Source: Chryseobacterium sp. ERMR1:04
GTDB taxonomy: Bacteria > Bacteroidota > Bacteroidia > Flavobacteriales > Weeksellaceae
Length of the DNA: 64,000 nt
Assembly (NCBI RefSeq): GCF_001297705.1
Contig: NZ_LIRF01000008.1
Coordinates: 806,001-870,000 of the forward strand
Reading direction: 5' to 3'
Shown: piece after piece, positions 43,421 to 52,647 of the stretch
Numbering within the stretch: position 1 is the stretch's first letter
Layout of the letters: each line of letters opens with the position of its first letter
Notes under the pieces: model-generated
Databases searched by the model: none
The model's input: the letters and a program-made list of their open reading frames with translations, nothing else
Told to the model about the DNA's origin: nothing
Position numbers and translations under genes: made by a program

Positions 43421-43436
43421 GTAGTAGTTCTACTAC
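43421..43436. promoter_or_regulatory. Palindrome upstream of the hcp promoter
   Basis: GTAGTAG-TT-CTACTAC, perfect 7-bp arms, about 27 bp upstream of the -33 box and roughly 70 bp before the expected start of transcription. A likely activator or repressor site. Confidence 0.5.
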
Positions 43437-43672
43437 TTTTGAATTTGAAACAAGAGTAAAAACCTGTAAATCAAAATGTTAATTATTATTAAATCAGGCA
43501 AAAAAGAGTGAGAGAAGACCAATTTGTAAGGATTTTTCATCTAAAGAGGAATAATGACAACCAATAGAAATGATAAAAAGCGATGATGCTTTTTAATAAA
43601 AACCTTTTGAAGAAATTTAAGCTTTGCGTTTAAAATAAAATAGCATAAAAAACTAAGCTGAACCTACATTCT

Positions 43673-44650
43673 TCAATGTTTACGGTAATAGCTTGGTCCA
43701 ACACCTATTTCATTTTTAAAAGCGACACTGAAAGACGATGGGGAAGCATATCCTAAATGATACGCTATTTCTTTTATGGAGAGATCTGAATTTTTAAGCA
43801 GATGAAGGGCTTCTTTCATCCTGAGTTTAGCTGCATAATGAAAGACACCGTCGCCAAATAATTCTTTGAACCCCTTTTTTAATTTAAACTCGTTGATCCC
43901 AAATCGTATAGAAAGCTGTTCTATTGTATAAAATGATTTCAGGTTTCCTTCAATAAATTCCTTGATCTCCATTAGCGTATGAATGTCAGAAGTATTAATG
44001 GAGGATTTATTCTGTACTAAAGGCTTCTCTTCCTGATTTTTTGCAAACTCAAAAATAAGCAGCAACAGGCTTAAAATTTTACTCTTGATAAAATAGTCTC
44101 TGTAAAAACCGTCCAGCGTACATTTTTTAATCTCCAGTAAAATACTCATCATCTGCGGGGTTATGGGAAGACCTTCAGGGAAGAGGCTCGCAGACTTTCC
44201 TAGATCTACTTTTGCGATGAAATTTTGCAGCATAGGGCTGTCTTCTGCCAGTTGATGAAAATAATCTTTGGAGACGTAAATATCTAGATTTTTATAACAG
44301 ATTTCTTTTTTAAAGAAAATTTTAATATCAGCATTTTCTGGAGTAAAATAAATATAGTGATGATGAAGCTTATACGCTCCGGGCTTACCATTTACCGAAT
44401 CTCTGATAACATCTGCACCATCAAGAAAAAAAGCAAGTTCTATATACTTCACTTTTTCCGTTCGGAATTTCATCGTATAATCTGCATGATAAGAATATCG
44501 GTATTCTTTTACTAAGAACTCATCATTATTATAATGGGTAAGGGTTTCAAATTTCCCCAAATCATTGGTGAAAACCTCATGTGCTCCATGGCTGTTGTCT
44601 TCACCGAAGAAATCTAAAATCTGTTGTGTTATTGTATGTTCCTCTCCCAA
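43673..44650 (-). CDS. AraC family transcriptional regulator
   Basis: 325 residues. The C-terminal double helix-turn-helix is complete (MEIKEFIEGNLKSFYTIEQL through IKEIAYHLGYASPSSFSVAF and the end GPSYYRKH). The N-terminal part is a PchR-like sensing domain of unknown ligand. It is divergent from a siderophore-type TonB receptor with 98 bp between them, so it most likely controls that receptor in response to the siderophore or its iron complex. Confidence 0.9.
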   Translation of the reverse strand: MGEEHTITQQILDFFGEDNSHGAHEVFTNDLGKFETLTHYNNDEFLVKEYRYSYHADYTMKFRTEKVKYIELAFFLDGADVIRDSVNGKPGAYKLHHHYIYFTPENADIKIFFKKEICYKNLDIYVSKDYFHQLAEDSPMLQNFIAKVDLGKSASLFPEGLPITPQMMSILLEIKKCTLDGFYRDYFIKSKILSLLLLIFEFAKNQEEKPLVQNKSSINTSDIHTLMEIKEFIEGNLKSFYTIEQLSIRFGINEFKLKKGFKELFGDGVFHYAAKLRMKEALHLLKNSDLSIKEIAYHLGYASPSSFSVAFKNEIGVGPSYYRKH

Positions 44651-44700
44651 AATCTAACGTATTTATCCCAACCTCAAAAGTTTTTCCTGCCCACAAAAAC

Positions 44701-44708
44701 TAATTTTG
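44701..44708 (+). promoter_or_regulatory. Promoter -7 element of the siderophore receptor
   Basis: TAATTTTG is an exact TAnnTTTG match, 40 bp before the ATG at 44749. No TTTG at -33, as expected for a promoter dependent on an activator such as the divergent AraC protein. Confidence 0.55.
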
Positions 44709-44748
44709 CGTCAGTAAATTTAATTAAACTAATTCTAAATAACAATTT

Positions 44749-47133
44749 ATGAATAAGAACAAACTCCTTTTTTCAGCGTTGCTTTTTCCTGCTTTAGTTT
44801 GGGCGCAGAATACGTCACAAATTACAGGAAAGGTAATGAGCTCTCAGAATAAGCCGGTTTCTGCCGCTAAAGTAATCCTGAATAATGGAGAATCAGAAAC
44901 TTATACCGATCAGGATGGAATATACCGCTTTAATAATATACCCGCTGGAAATTATGTACTTCAGGTAGACGATCCGGAGGTACCCAAAACATATTCTTTT
45001 ATATTGAAAGAAAATGACACCATTACCCATAATTTTACACAGTCTTCTGATGTTTATCAGATTATGGAGGTCAATGTAATTGCTAATCGCAAGACGATTC
45101 CTTCTTCTACTTTGAGGTTGGGTGAAAACCTGCTTGTTACCCCGCAGAATATTCAGGTAATTGATCAGCGGCTTTTGAATGACCAGCAGATTTTAACTAC
45201 CGCTGAAGGACTCAGCAGGAATGTGAGTGGTGTACGTACGATTACGCATCAGGAAGAAGGAAGTGTGGGAATTGCTGTTCGCGGTTTTCAGGCCTCTAAC
45301 CTCCGGAACGGGATGGATGTAAGCGGAAGTTTTGGGCCGCTTCGTGAGGATATGTCTTTTGTGGACCGTGTAGAATTTGTAAAAGGTCCCGCAGGATTTA
45401 TGATGGGAAATACACAGCCGGGAGGATTTTATAATATTGTAACTAAAAAACCTGTAGGAAGAGAAAGAGGGAATGTTCAACTTACTTTGGGAAGTTTTAA
45501 TCTGTACCGTGCTGCAGCAGATGTAGAAAGAAAACTGAGTAAAGATGGTAAATTCTGGGGAAGACTGAACGTGATGGGAACCAAAAAAGGTTCGTTCCAG
45601 CAGTATGTAGAGCATGAGCAGTATGTCATTAATCCTTCTTTCAAGTACATTGCCTCAGAAAATACAAATGTAACCCTTGAATATATTCTTTCCCAAAATA
45701 ACTTTCAGGGAGGGTTTGCTAAATATGCCTATGGAATTGACGGTTTTAAAGATGTCAAAAGATCTTTTACCTTCTCCGACCCCATTATGGACCCTACAAG
45801 ATCATGGGAACATAATGTGTACGGAACCATCAATCATAATTTTAATGATAACTGGATGATCACCGGTCAGTTTGGATATGTACGGTCGGAAATGCAGGGA
45901 GAATCGCTGTACGCAAAGTATAATACGATTGCTTTGGCAGATGATTCGGTAAATAAAAAAACGAAAGGGGATGTAAGCCGTGGAATCAGTATTAATGATG
46001 CCTTAAATACATCCACAATCGGGCAGGTATTCACACGGGGTAAGTTTTCAACAGGAAATATCAACCATACTATTCTGGCAGGAATCGATATGGGAAAAAA
46101 ATTCTATGTTGCGGACTGGACGGCTATGCCCCAAACGGTAGGACCGTTATTTAATATTTACAATCCGGTCTATGGAAATCTCAGAAAAGCAGATATCCCG
46201 GAATATGATCGTTCCAGATCGCTTCGTGAGCGTGGGGCGAATTATCTCACCAACTATTCTTACACCTCATTCCATATTCAGGATGAAGTCCGCTTCCTGG
46301 AAGATAAATTGAGAGTGGCGGGAGGGTTTCGCTATACTTCTACTTCGAAAACGAGTGCTGCAGACAAAGGAGCCGAAGTTAAAAATACAGCGGTAACACC
46401 ACGTTTCAGTATTACAGGGCTGTTGTCTCCTACTTTCACAGTGTATGGCCTGTATGATGAAACATTTCAAGAGCAGACAGGAAGATTACTGAACGGGAGT
46501 ACGGCCGATCCTTCTTACGGAAAGAATAAGGAAATAGGAGTTAAGAAAACCTGGTTTAATGGGCAGCTAATGACGAATCTTACATTTTATCACCTTACCA
46601 AAACCAATATGCTGACCGCTGCGGGAGTAGATAATCCTGGCCTTTTTGAACAGACAGGAGAAGCAACATCCAAAGGAATTGAGTTTGATCTCAATGGAAA
46701 TATCAGTAAAAACTGGAGTATCCTTCTCAACTATGCTTATACCGATGCTAAAGTAAGCAAAGACAATAATCCTAAGAATGTTGGAGGCATGCTGTACGGA
46801 ACGGCTAAACACATCACCAATGGATGGGTGAAATATACCATTGCCGAAGGAGATTTGGAAGGACTTGGTTTCTCATTTGGTTATGAATATCAGGCTAAAA
46901 GAGCAGCATGGCCTGTGGTAACAGGGTATCCATATCTTCCGGACGATTATTTTACGCTTGATGTTGGCGTTTCTTACAAAAGAGACAGTTATCAGATCTC
47001 TTTCCTTGTCAATAACCTGACAGACCGTTACAATTATGTAGGCTTCTATCCCGGAGCATGGGGCTACAGCCATTACGGATGGAGAGCTACAAACCCAATT
47101 AATTTCAGGATGAATATTTCATATAATTTTTAA
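44749..47133 (+). CDS. TonB-dependent siderophore receptor
   Basis: 794 residues: signal peptide (1-19, ending VWAQ), a CarboxypepD_reg-like domain (about 22-100), a plug (about 118-235, LGENLLVTPQNIQVIDQRLL and VEFVKGPAGFMMGNTQPGG) and a 22-strand barrel ending FRMNISYNF. The plug motifs are those of FhuA/FpvA-like ferric-siderophore receptors. The next gene starts immediately after the stop codon. The adjacent AraC gene supports a siderophore role. Confidence 0.9.
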   Translation: MNKNKLLFSALLFPALVWAQNTSQITGKVMSSQNKPVSAAKVILNNGESETYTDQDGIYRFNNIPAGNYVLQVDDPEVPKTYSFILKENDTITHNFTQSSDVYQIMEVNVIANRKTIPSSTLRLGENLLVTPQNIQVIDQRLLNDQQILTTAEGLSRNVSGVRTITHQEEGSVGIAVRGFQASNLRNGMDVSGSFGPLREDMSFVDRVEFVKGPAGFMMGNTQPGGFYNIVTKKPVGRERGNVQLTLGSFNLYRAAADVERKLSKDGKFWGRLNVMGTKKGSFQQYVEHEQYVINPSFKYIASENTNVTLEYILSQNNFQGGFAKYAYGIDGFKDVKRSFTFSDPIMDPTRSWEHNVYGTINHNFNDNWMITGQFGYVRSEMQGESLYAKYNTIALADDSVNKKTKGDVSRGISINDALNTSTIGQVFTRGKFSTGNINHTILAGIDMGKKFYVADWTAMPQTVGPLFNIYNPVYGNLRKADIPEYDRSRSLRERGANYLTNYSYTSFHIQDEVRFLEDKLRVAGGFRYTSTSKTSAADKGAEVKNTAVTPRFSITGLLSPTFTVYGLYDETFQEQTGRLLNGSTADPSYGKNKEIGVKKTWFNGQLMTNLTFYHLTKTNMLTAAGVDNPGLFEQTGEATSKGIEFDLNGNISKNWSILLNYAYTDAKVSKDNNPKNVGGMLYGTAKHITNGWVKYTIAEGDLEGLGFSFGYEYQAKRAAWPVVTGYPYLPDDYFTLDVGVSYKRDSYQISFLVNNLTDRYNYVGFYPGAWGYSHYGWRATNPINFRMNISYNF

Positions 47134-48294
47134 ATGAATACCGGAAAAGCAAAATCTAAAAAGAAATATAACAGAAGCTTATTCTATAGGATTTCGGCCT
47201 GGCTGCATTTGTGGCTAGGCCTTGCTTCTGGAATTGTTGTTGTCATTATATGTCTCACAGGAATTACGTGGTCTTTCCGTGATGAAATCAAAGACTGGCT
47301 CAATCCTGAATTAAAGGTTGAATATCTTCCCGGAAAAGTAATGCTCAATCCTGCATATCTTTATGGGAAAGCGCAAAAGCTTTATCCCGAGCAGGAAATA
47401 TCTTTCGTATGGCGTCCTACGGGTAAGGCTGCGATGGTTGGCTTTGGAAAAAGAAATCCGGGTTTTATTATGTATTTTCATCCTTATACCGGGGAAATCC
47501 TACGCAAGCCGAGTTTTAAAAAAGAATTTGATTTCTTCGAATGGACGTTAAAAGGACATCGTTTTCTATGGTTACCATCAGAGATCGGACGGCCGATAAT
47601 TAATTATTCCACTTTTATATTTTTTATCACACTGATTACTGGACTTGTGCTTTGGTGGCCAAAGAAATGGACTAAGGCCATGAAAAAACAGAGCTTTTCT
47701 GTAAAATGGGGCGCAAAGACCAAAAGACTGAATTATGATCTTCACAATGTTTTCGGATTTTATTCCATCATTATTCTGTTGGTTATATCAATGACCGGAA
47801 TGTATTACGGGCTTCCATGGTTTAATAAATTCCTGTATTTTACAACTTCACTGGGGAAAACACCTGCAAAAGAGCAGCAGGAACTCAAAAATATAGCTTC
47901 TTATAATCCAGAGAACCTGCAAAGATCAATGCATATTGCTTGGGAAGATGCAATAAATAAGGCAGATGCAAAAGGGTACTATCTGTCTGTTCCTAAAGAT
48001 TCTACAGGAACTATAGGTTTGTTTCTCTATCAGTCACATCGAAAGTTTTATGACCTGCAGAGTTTCAGCTATGACCGGAATTCTGGTAATTTACTGGCTA
48101 ATGCTTCTTCATATGCAAACTCATTTGAAAACGCGGATTTTCCGATTAAGGTACAGAAACTTAATTATGACCTTCATGTAGGCTCAGCATTCGGCGGAAT
48201 ATGGGGAAGGGCTTTGTATTTTTTTATAACAATTGTTGGAGCTTCACTTCCGATCACTGGCTTTCTGGTATGGTGGTTCAAGAAGAAGAAATAA
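47134..48294 (+). CDS. PepSY-associated transmembrane protein
   Basis: 386 residues with four transmembrane helices (about 22-45, 150-172, 200-222, 360-380) flanking periplasmic PepSY-like domains; the start RISAWLHLWLGLASGIVVVI is typical. Members often follow ferric-siderophore receptors and are thought to act as ferric reductases or in siderophore iron release at the inner membrane. The ATG directly follows the receptor stop (zero-base gap), so the two are one operon. Confidence 0.9.
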   Translation: MNTGKAKSKKKYNRSLFYRISAWLHLWLGLASGIVVVIICLTGITWSFRDEIKDWLNPELKVEYLPGKVMLNPAYLYGKAQKLYPEQEISFVWRPTGKAAMVGFGKRNPGFIMYFHPYTGEILRKPSFKKEFDFFEWTLKGHRFLWLPSEIGRPIINYSTFIFFITLITGLVLWWPKKWTKAMKKQSFSVKWGAKTKRLNYDLHNVFGFYSIIILLVISMTGMYYGLPWFNKFLYFTTSLGKTPAKEQQELKNIASYNPENLQRSMHIAWEDAINKADAKGYYLSVPKDSTGTIGLFLYQSHRKFYDLQSFSYDRNSGNLLANASSYANSFENADFPIKVQKLNYDLHVGSAFGGIWGRALYFFITIVGASLPITGFLVWWFKKKK

Positions 48295-48317
48295 ATATTT
48301 CAAATCCTGTTTATAAA

Positions 48318-48365
48318 TAAAAAAAGATATTAGAACTTGGATCGTTTTATCCTCGTTCTAATATC
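48318..48365 (-). terminator. Terminator of the first phosphodiesterase-family gene
   Basis: GATATTAGAAC (48326-48336) pairs with GTTCTAATATC (48355-48365); a minus-strand T-run comes from the A's at 48319-48325. The hairpin recurs at 50501-50549 behind the paralogue. Confidence 0.85.
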
Positions 48366-48407
48366 AAAATTAAATCTACACTGATGATGTATTTAAAAAC
48401 CTCTTAT

Positions 48408-50261
48408 TTATTTTTTGATAAATGTTTTTGAAATTGATTTTTTGTTTCCGTTAATTTTTATAAAATATACTCCGCTAAAAAGCTTTTCTATATTAATCGT
48501 TTGGTCATAGTGACTTGTTGAAGAATTTAATTTTTGAGAGGAAACAATGGTTCCCTTTGAATCAATGATTTCCAGTTTAACCTCTCTTTCCTCTGAGGTA
48601 AATTTCACATTAATCTGTTGATTGGCAGGATTAGGATATATAGAGAAGTCATTTGTTGAGGTTTCAAGTTCTTTGCTGGATAAAGTTCCATTAGAACATA
48701 GCGGAATTCTATTCACCCCATCTATTCCCCAAGAAGCCTGAACCGGAATGCACAGCCAGTTTAGGACAGTTGGGAAAAAGTCTGTTTCTCTAGGGGTAGA
48801 CAAATAATTATAAATTTTAAAATTAGTTGTAGTATTCAAATTTCGATTAGGATTACCATTAATGATAGAACTGTTATTGCTGGGGCTAGAATCTATTAAA
48901 GTGTTCCCTGAAGTTTCATTACATTTCCAGTTTGCGAGTAATTGCGAGTAATAAGGATGAGAAGTCGTAATATTTTGATTGGCCCAGTTGATTAAAACAT
49001 CATTAGGAAGTACAGATTTCCAGATTCTAATATCTCTATAAGAAGCAGGAAAGTTTATTCCATAAACAGCCAGACCATCTTGATTAATAGTAAGAGGAAG
49101 TCCGGAGTCTATGTTTCCGATGATATTCATTTTTTCAAAAGAGACCACTACACCATTTTCATATAAAGTTACAAACCCATCTCTGTCAAAACTTACGGCA
49201 ACGTGTTTCCATTTATTGATTTCCATTTTTCCACCCACCATATCTATTCTGTTGGTGCCATCACCTATATTTATTTTATAAGTTTGTCCATAGAATCCAG
49301 AAATTACAAAACCTTTATTTTTACCATTTTCCCAGTTTTTATTGCTCATCATTACTGGGTGATCATTGGGAATATTTCCATTGGCTTTTACCCAAAATTC
49401 TATTGTAAAATCCTGAGTTGCTCCAAAATTAAAAGGCGCTTGGTTTGTTGGTCTGGCGTAGGTTCCTGCAGGAAAATTAAGTTGATTGAATGTTTTAGTG
49501 GATTCAAGAGTGGTTTTGCTAATTTGTTGAGGGGTAAAATTAGGATTAGAAAAAATAGTAAATACATTTCTTTCTGCAATATCTCCTCCGCCATGAGTAT
49601 CTATTCCGCCATGATCTGTGGCTAGTACTACCATCCATTCTTCGTTATTATAATTTGCTCTGTTTTTCATAGCATTTACAATTTCTCCAATATAAGAGTC
49701 CGTTTTCTGAATGGCAGATACATACTGTGGAATGCTTGATGAAAAACCATATCCATGACCTGCATAATCTGTATCAGAAAAATCCAGAAATAAGATATCA
49801 GGATTGTCATTTTTTAAAACATTCACGGCTGTGTTTTTCACGGCTAAATCTGTGGTTAATTTAATTTTAACACTGGCATTTTTAATAATTTTATCACTAA
49901 TATCGTCCCAGGTTGTTAATGAGATGGTTCGTAAATTAGGATTGTAAGCTTTGGCTCTTGTTAAAAAATCTGGATAATTAATAAAATTCGGGTTGCCAAA
50001 CGCATTATCTCGAACGTTATGTTTGGTATGCCAAACACCGGTTAACATTGTGCTCCATCCATTTCCGCTGATGGTGGGCATAGCAGAAAGTACGTCTACA
50101 GAATATATTGATTTTGAAATCAAATTCTTTATATTGGGAACGTTGGACGCCATCATCACATCAGCTCGGCAGCCGTCCATACCAATAAAAAGCACTTTTT
50201 TTGTTTTAGCATTTAGTAAGCAGTTTACTGCAATTATGAATAAAAATAATTTTGCTTTCAT
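48408..50261 (-). CDS. T9SS-secreted phosphodiesterase/alkaline-phosphatase family protein with LamG domain (copy 1)
   Basis: 617 residues from the ATG at 50261; a longer reading is excluded by the -7 element at 50276-50283. Signal peptide (about 1-18); a type I phosphodiesterase/nucleotide pyrophosphatase-like domain (GMDGCRADVMM metal site, TISGNGWSTMLTG with the nucleophile region, DFSDTDYAGHGYG, ATDHGG); a concanavalin/LamG domain (about 265-445, FTIEFWVKAN); and a C-terminal Por secretion tail (IYPNPANQQINVKF ... FIKK). A secreted phosphoesterase, substrate unknown. Tandem paralogue of the next gene. Confidence 0.88.
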   Translation of the reverse strand: MKAKLFLFIIAVNCLLNAKTKKVLFIGMDGCRADVMMASNVPNIKNLISKSIYSVDVLSAMPTISGNGWSTMLTGVWHTKHNVRDNAFGNPNFINYPDFLTRAKAYNPNLRTISLTTWDDISDKIIKNASVKIKLTTDLAVKNTAVNVLKNDNPDILFLDFSDTDYAGHGYGFSSSIPQYVSAIQKTDSYIGEIVNAMKNRANYNNEEWMVVLATDHGGIDTHGGGDIAERNVFTIFSNPNFTPQQISKTTLESTKTFNQLNFPAGTYARPTNQAPFNFGATQDFTIEFWVKANGNIPNDHPVMMSNKNWENGKNKGFVISGFYGQTYKINIGDGTNRIDMVGGKMEINKWKHVAVSFDRDGFVTLYENGVVVSFEKMNIIGNIDSGLPLTINQDGLAVYGINFPASYRDIRIWKSVLPNDVLINWANQNITTSHPYYSQLLANWKCNETSGNTLIDSSPSNNSSIINGNPNRNLNTTTNFKIYNYLSTPRETDFFPTVLNWLCIPVQASWGIDGVNRIPLCSNGTLSSKELETSTNDFSIYPNPANQQINVKFTSEEREVKLEIIDSKGTIVSSQKLNSSTSHYDQTINIEKLFSGVYFIKINGNKKSISKTFIKK

Positions 50262-50275
50262 AAGGTGAATTTTTT

Positions 50276-50283
50276 CAAATATA
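50276..50283 (-). promoter_or_regulatory. Promoter -7 element of copy 1
   Basis: Minus-strand TATATTTG, 15 bp before the ATG at 50261; it fixes the start of copy 1. Confidence 0.55.
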
Positions 50284-50500
50284 AAAAACATTAAATAAAT
50301 AAAAAGGCATTTTTCTTGTTTAAAATACCGTTTAAGATGTTTTTGTTGTGTTTTGTTTAATTTTATTTGTGTTATGGTGGTAATTTTGTAATTTGAAATT
50401 TAAAATAGATGTAGAAAATTATTTATTTGAATTTTTTAACAAATTAATGTTAAAGTGTTAAAATAAAGCAGACGAACAATAAAAATATCCAGGTTGTATA

Positions 50501-50549
50501 TAAAAAAAGATATTAGAACTTGGATCAAACAGATCCTCATTCTAATATC
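50501..50549 (-). terminator. Terminator of the second phosphodiesterase-family gene
   Basis: GATATTAGAA (50509-50518) pairs with TTCTAATATC (50540-50549), with a nested GGATC/GATCC stem; T-run on the minus strand. A clear duplicate of 48318-48365. Confidence 0.85.
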
Positions 50550-50591
50550 AAAACTAAATCTACTAATGATATGTGTTGAAAAATCTGTTAT

Positions 50592-52445
50592 TTATTTTTT
50601 GATAAATGTTTTTGAGAGTGATTTCTTATTTCCTGTTATTTTAATGAAGTAAAATCCTGTGGAAAGGTTATTAATATTGATTTTTTCATCATAATACCCT
50701 TTCGAAGAATTGATTTTTTGAGTGGATACTATACTGCCTTTAGCGTCAATAATGTCCACTTTTACTTCTCTTTCGTCTGATTTGAATTTTACATTGATTT
50801 CCTGATTGGCAGGATTTGGATAAATAGTAAAATCGTTTGTTGAGGTTTCAAGTTCTTTGGTAGATAAAGTTCCGTTAGAACATAGCGGAATTCTATTCAC
50901 ACCATCAATTCCCCAAGAAGCCTGAACCGGAATACACATCCAGTTTAAAACAGTCGGTAGATGATCTGCTTCTCTGGTAGTAGACAGGTAATTGTAGATC
51001 TTGAAATTATTGACCGTTCCCACATTACGAGTCGCAGAACCTGTAACTGAAGCATTATTATTGTTCGGGCTCGAATCAACAAGGGTATTTCCTGATGCTT
51101 CATCGCATTTCCAGTTGCCTAATAACTGAGCATAATAAGGATGTGAAGGCGTAATATTTTCATTCGCCCAATTCACCAAAACGTCATTGGGAAGCGCCGA
51201 TTTCCAAACTCTGATGTCTTTGTAAGATGCGGCTAAATTTTGCCCATAAACATTGGTTCCATCCTGATTGATCGTGAAAGGAAGGCCTGAATCTATATTT
51301 CCAATGGTATTCATTTTAGCAAAAGTTACCGGAACTCCATCTTCATATAAAGTCACAAGACCATCTCTATCAAAGCTTACGGCAATATGTTTCCATTGGT
51401 TGGTTTCCATTTTTCCTCCCACAAGATCTATTCTGTTGGTCCCGTCACCAATATTTATTTTATAAGTTTGCCCAGAATATCCTGAGATGATTACCCCTTT
51501 ATTTTTACCGTTTGCCCAGTTTTTGTTACCAATCATTACCGGATCGCTGGAAAAACTTGCATTAGGTTTTACCCAAAACTCAATCGTGAAATCCTGTGTG
51601 GCTCCAAAATTAAAAGGGGTCTGATTTGCTGGTTTTGCATATGTTCCTGCAGGAAAATTAAGTTGATTAAATGTTTTATTAGATTCAAGAATTGTCTTGC
51701 TGATTTGCTGAGGAGTAAAATTGGGGTTAGAATAGATTGTGAAAATATTCCTTTCCGAAAGATTGCCCCCACCATGAGAACTTTCAATAGCACCGTGATC
51801 GGTTGTTAAAACCACCAGCCAATCTTCATTGTTGTAAGTAGCTCTGTTTTTCATGGCGTTTACAATTTCTCCAACGTAAGCGTCTGTTTGCTGAATCGCA
51901 GAAACATATTGCGGAACAGATGCAGCGAAACCGTAAGAATGCCCTGCGTGATCTACATCATCAAAATCAACAAATAAGATGTCAGGATTATCGGTTTGTA
52001 AAGCATTGATGGCTGCGTTTTTAACCGCTACATCGGAAGTGAAATTACTCTGAACATCTGCATTCTGAACAATTTGATCATTGATTGGAGCCCAGCTTGC
52101 TAAAGAGATGGTTCTCAGGTTTGAATTATACGTTTCTGCTCTGGTTAAAAAGTCAGGATAATTTACATAATTCGGGTTGGTGAAACTGTTATCCTGAACA
52201 TTGTGTTTGGTATGCCAAACGCCTGTAAGCATCGTACTCCAACCGTTTCCGCTCCAAGTGGTTGCTGCGCAAAGTCCATCTGTAGAATAGATTGATTTTG
52301 AAACCAAATTCTGAATGTTAGGAATGGCAGACGACATCATCACGTCAGCGCGGCATCCATCGATACCAATAAAAAGAACCTTTTTTGTCTGAGCGTTGAA
52401 AAAACTACTCATAATGACAGCAAGAGAAAATAGTTTTGTTTTCAT
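50592..52445 (-). CDS. T9SS-secreted phosphodiesterase/alkaline-phosphatase family protein with LamG domain (copy 2)
   Basis: 617 residues with the same architecture and length as copy 1: signal peptide (1-18, SFFNAQ), catalytic domain (GIDGCRADVMM, WSGNGWSTMLTG, DFDDVDHAGHSYG, TTDHGA), LamG domain and Por secretion tail. Metal-binding Asp/His residues are retained in both copies. The superfamily includes nucleotide pyrophosphatases and phosphonoacetate hydrolases. Unlike copy 1 it is preceded by a 13-bp inverted repeat (52475-52531) whose sequence also lies upstream of the phosphonate-type operon. Confidence 0.88.
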   Translation of the reverse strand: MKTKLFSLAVIMSSFFNAQTKKVLFIGIDGCRADVMMSSAIPNIQNLVSKSIYSTDGLCAATTWSGNGWSTMLTGVWHTKHNVQDNSFTNPNYVNYPDFLTRAETYNSNLRTISLASWAPINDQIVQNADVQSNFTSDVAVKNAAINALQTDNPDILFVDFDDVDHAGHSYGFAASVPQYVSAIQQTDAYVGEIVNAMKNRATYNNEDWLVVLTTDHGAIESSHGGGNLSERNIFTIYSNPNFTPQQISKTILESNKTFNQLNFPAGTYAKPANQTPFNFGATQDFTIEFWVKPNASFSSDPVMIGNKNWANGKNKGVIISGYSGQTYKINIGDGTNRIDLVGGKMETNQWKHIAVSFDRDGLVTLYEDGVPVTFAKMNTIGNIDSGLPFTINQDGTNVYGQNLAASYKDIRVWKSALPNDVLVNWANENITPSHPYYAQLLGNWKCDEASGNTLVDSSPNNNNASVTGSATRNVGTVNNFKIYNYLSTTREADHLPTVLNWMCIPVQASWGIDGVNRIPLCSNGTLSTKELETSTNDFTIYPNPANQEINVKFKSDEREVKVDIIDAKGSIVSTQKINSSKGYYDEKININNLSTGFYFIKITGNKKSLSKTFIKK

Positions 52446-52474
52446 AATAATTAGATCGTTTTAAAAATAAAAAA

Positions 52475-52531
52475 GTTTACAAATAGTAATTTTAATTTGA
52501 TAATTGTAAAATTAATTGACTATTTGTAAAC
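52475..52531. promoter_or_regulatory. 13-bp inverted repeat upstream of copy 2
   Basis: GTTTACAAATAGT (52475-52487) and ACTATTTGTAAAC (52519-52531), perfect complements 31 bp apart. AGTATTTGTAAAC occurs again at 58892-58904. Confidence 0.6.
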
Positions 52532-52583
52532 ATGTATGAACTTAAAATTAATTAATTGATAATTAAAAAGTTGAATGCTAAAT

Positions 52584-52647
52584 CAAAAAAAGAGGCTGAA
52601 TAAGTAAACTTAGTTTGAAAGAATTAGCAAAGAATTTCTTCAGCCTC
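52584..52647 (-). terminator. Terminator of the phosphonate-type operon
   Basis: TTCAGCCTC (52639-52647, inside the last codons of the hydrolase gene) pairs with GAGGCTGAA (52592-52600); a minus-strand T-run follows (complement of 52585-52591). Confidence 0.7.

Larger units (their letters stand above)
43311..43672. other. Intergenic region between hcp and the AraC gene
   Basis: 362 bp without a gene. The left third holds the hcp promoter and a palindrome (separate entries). The right end has CTTTGCGTTTAAA near 43621, like the strings around 8451-8600. Nothing else was seen. Confidence 0.5.
50262..50591. other. Spacer between the tandem paralogues
   Basis: 330 bp, no gene. It holds the promoter of copy 1 (50276-50283) and the terminator of copy 2 (50501-50549). 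The middle is AT-rich with nothing recognised. Confidence 0.5.
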
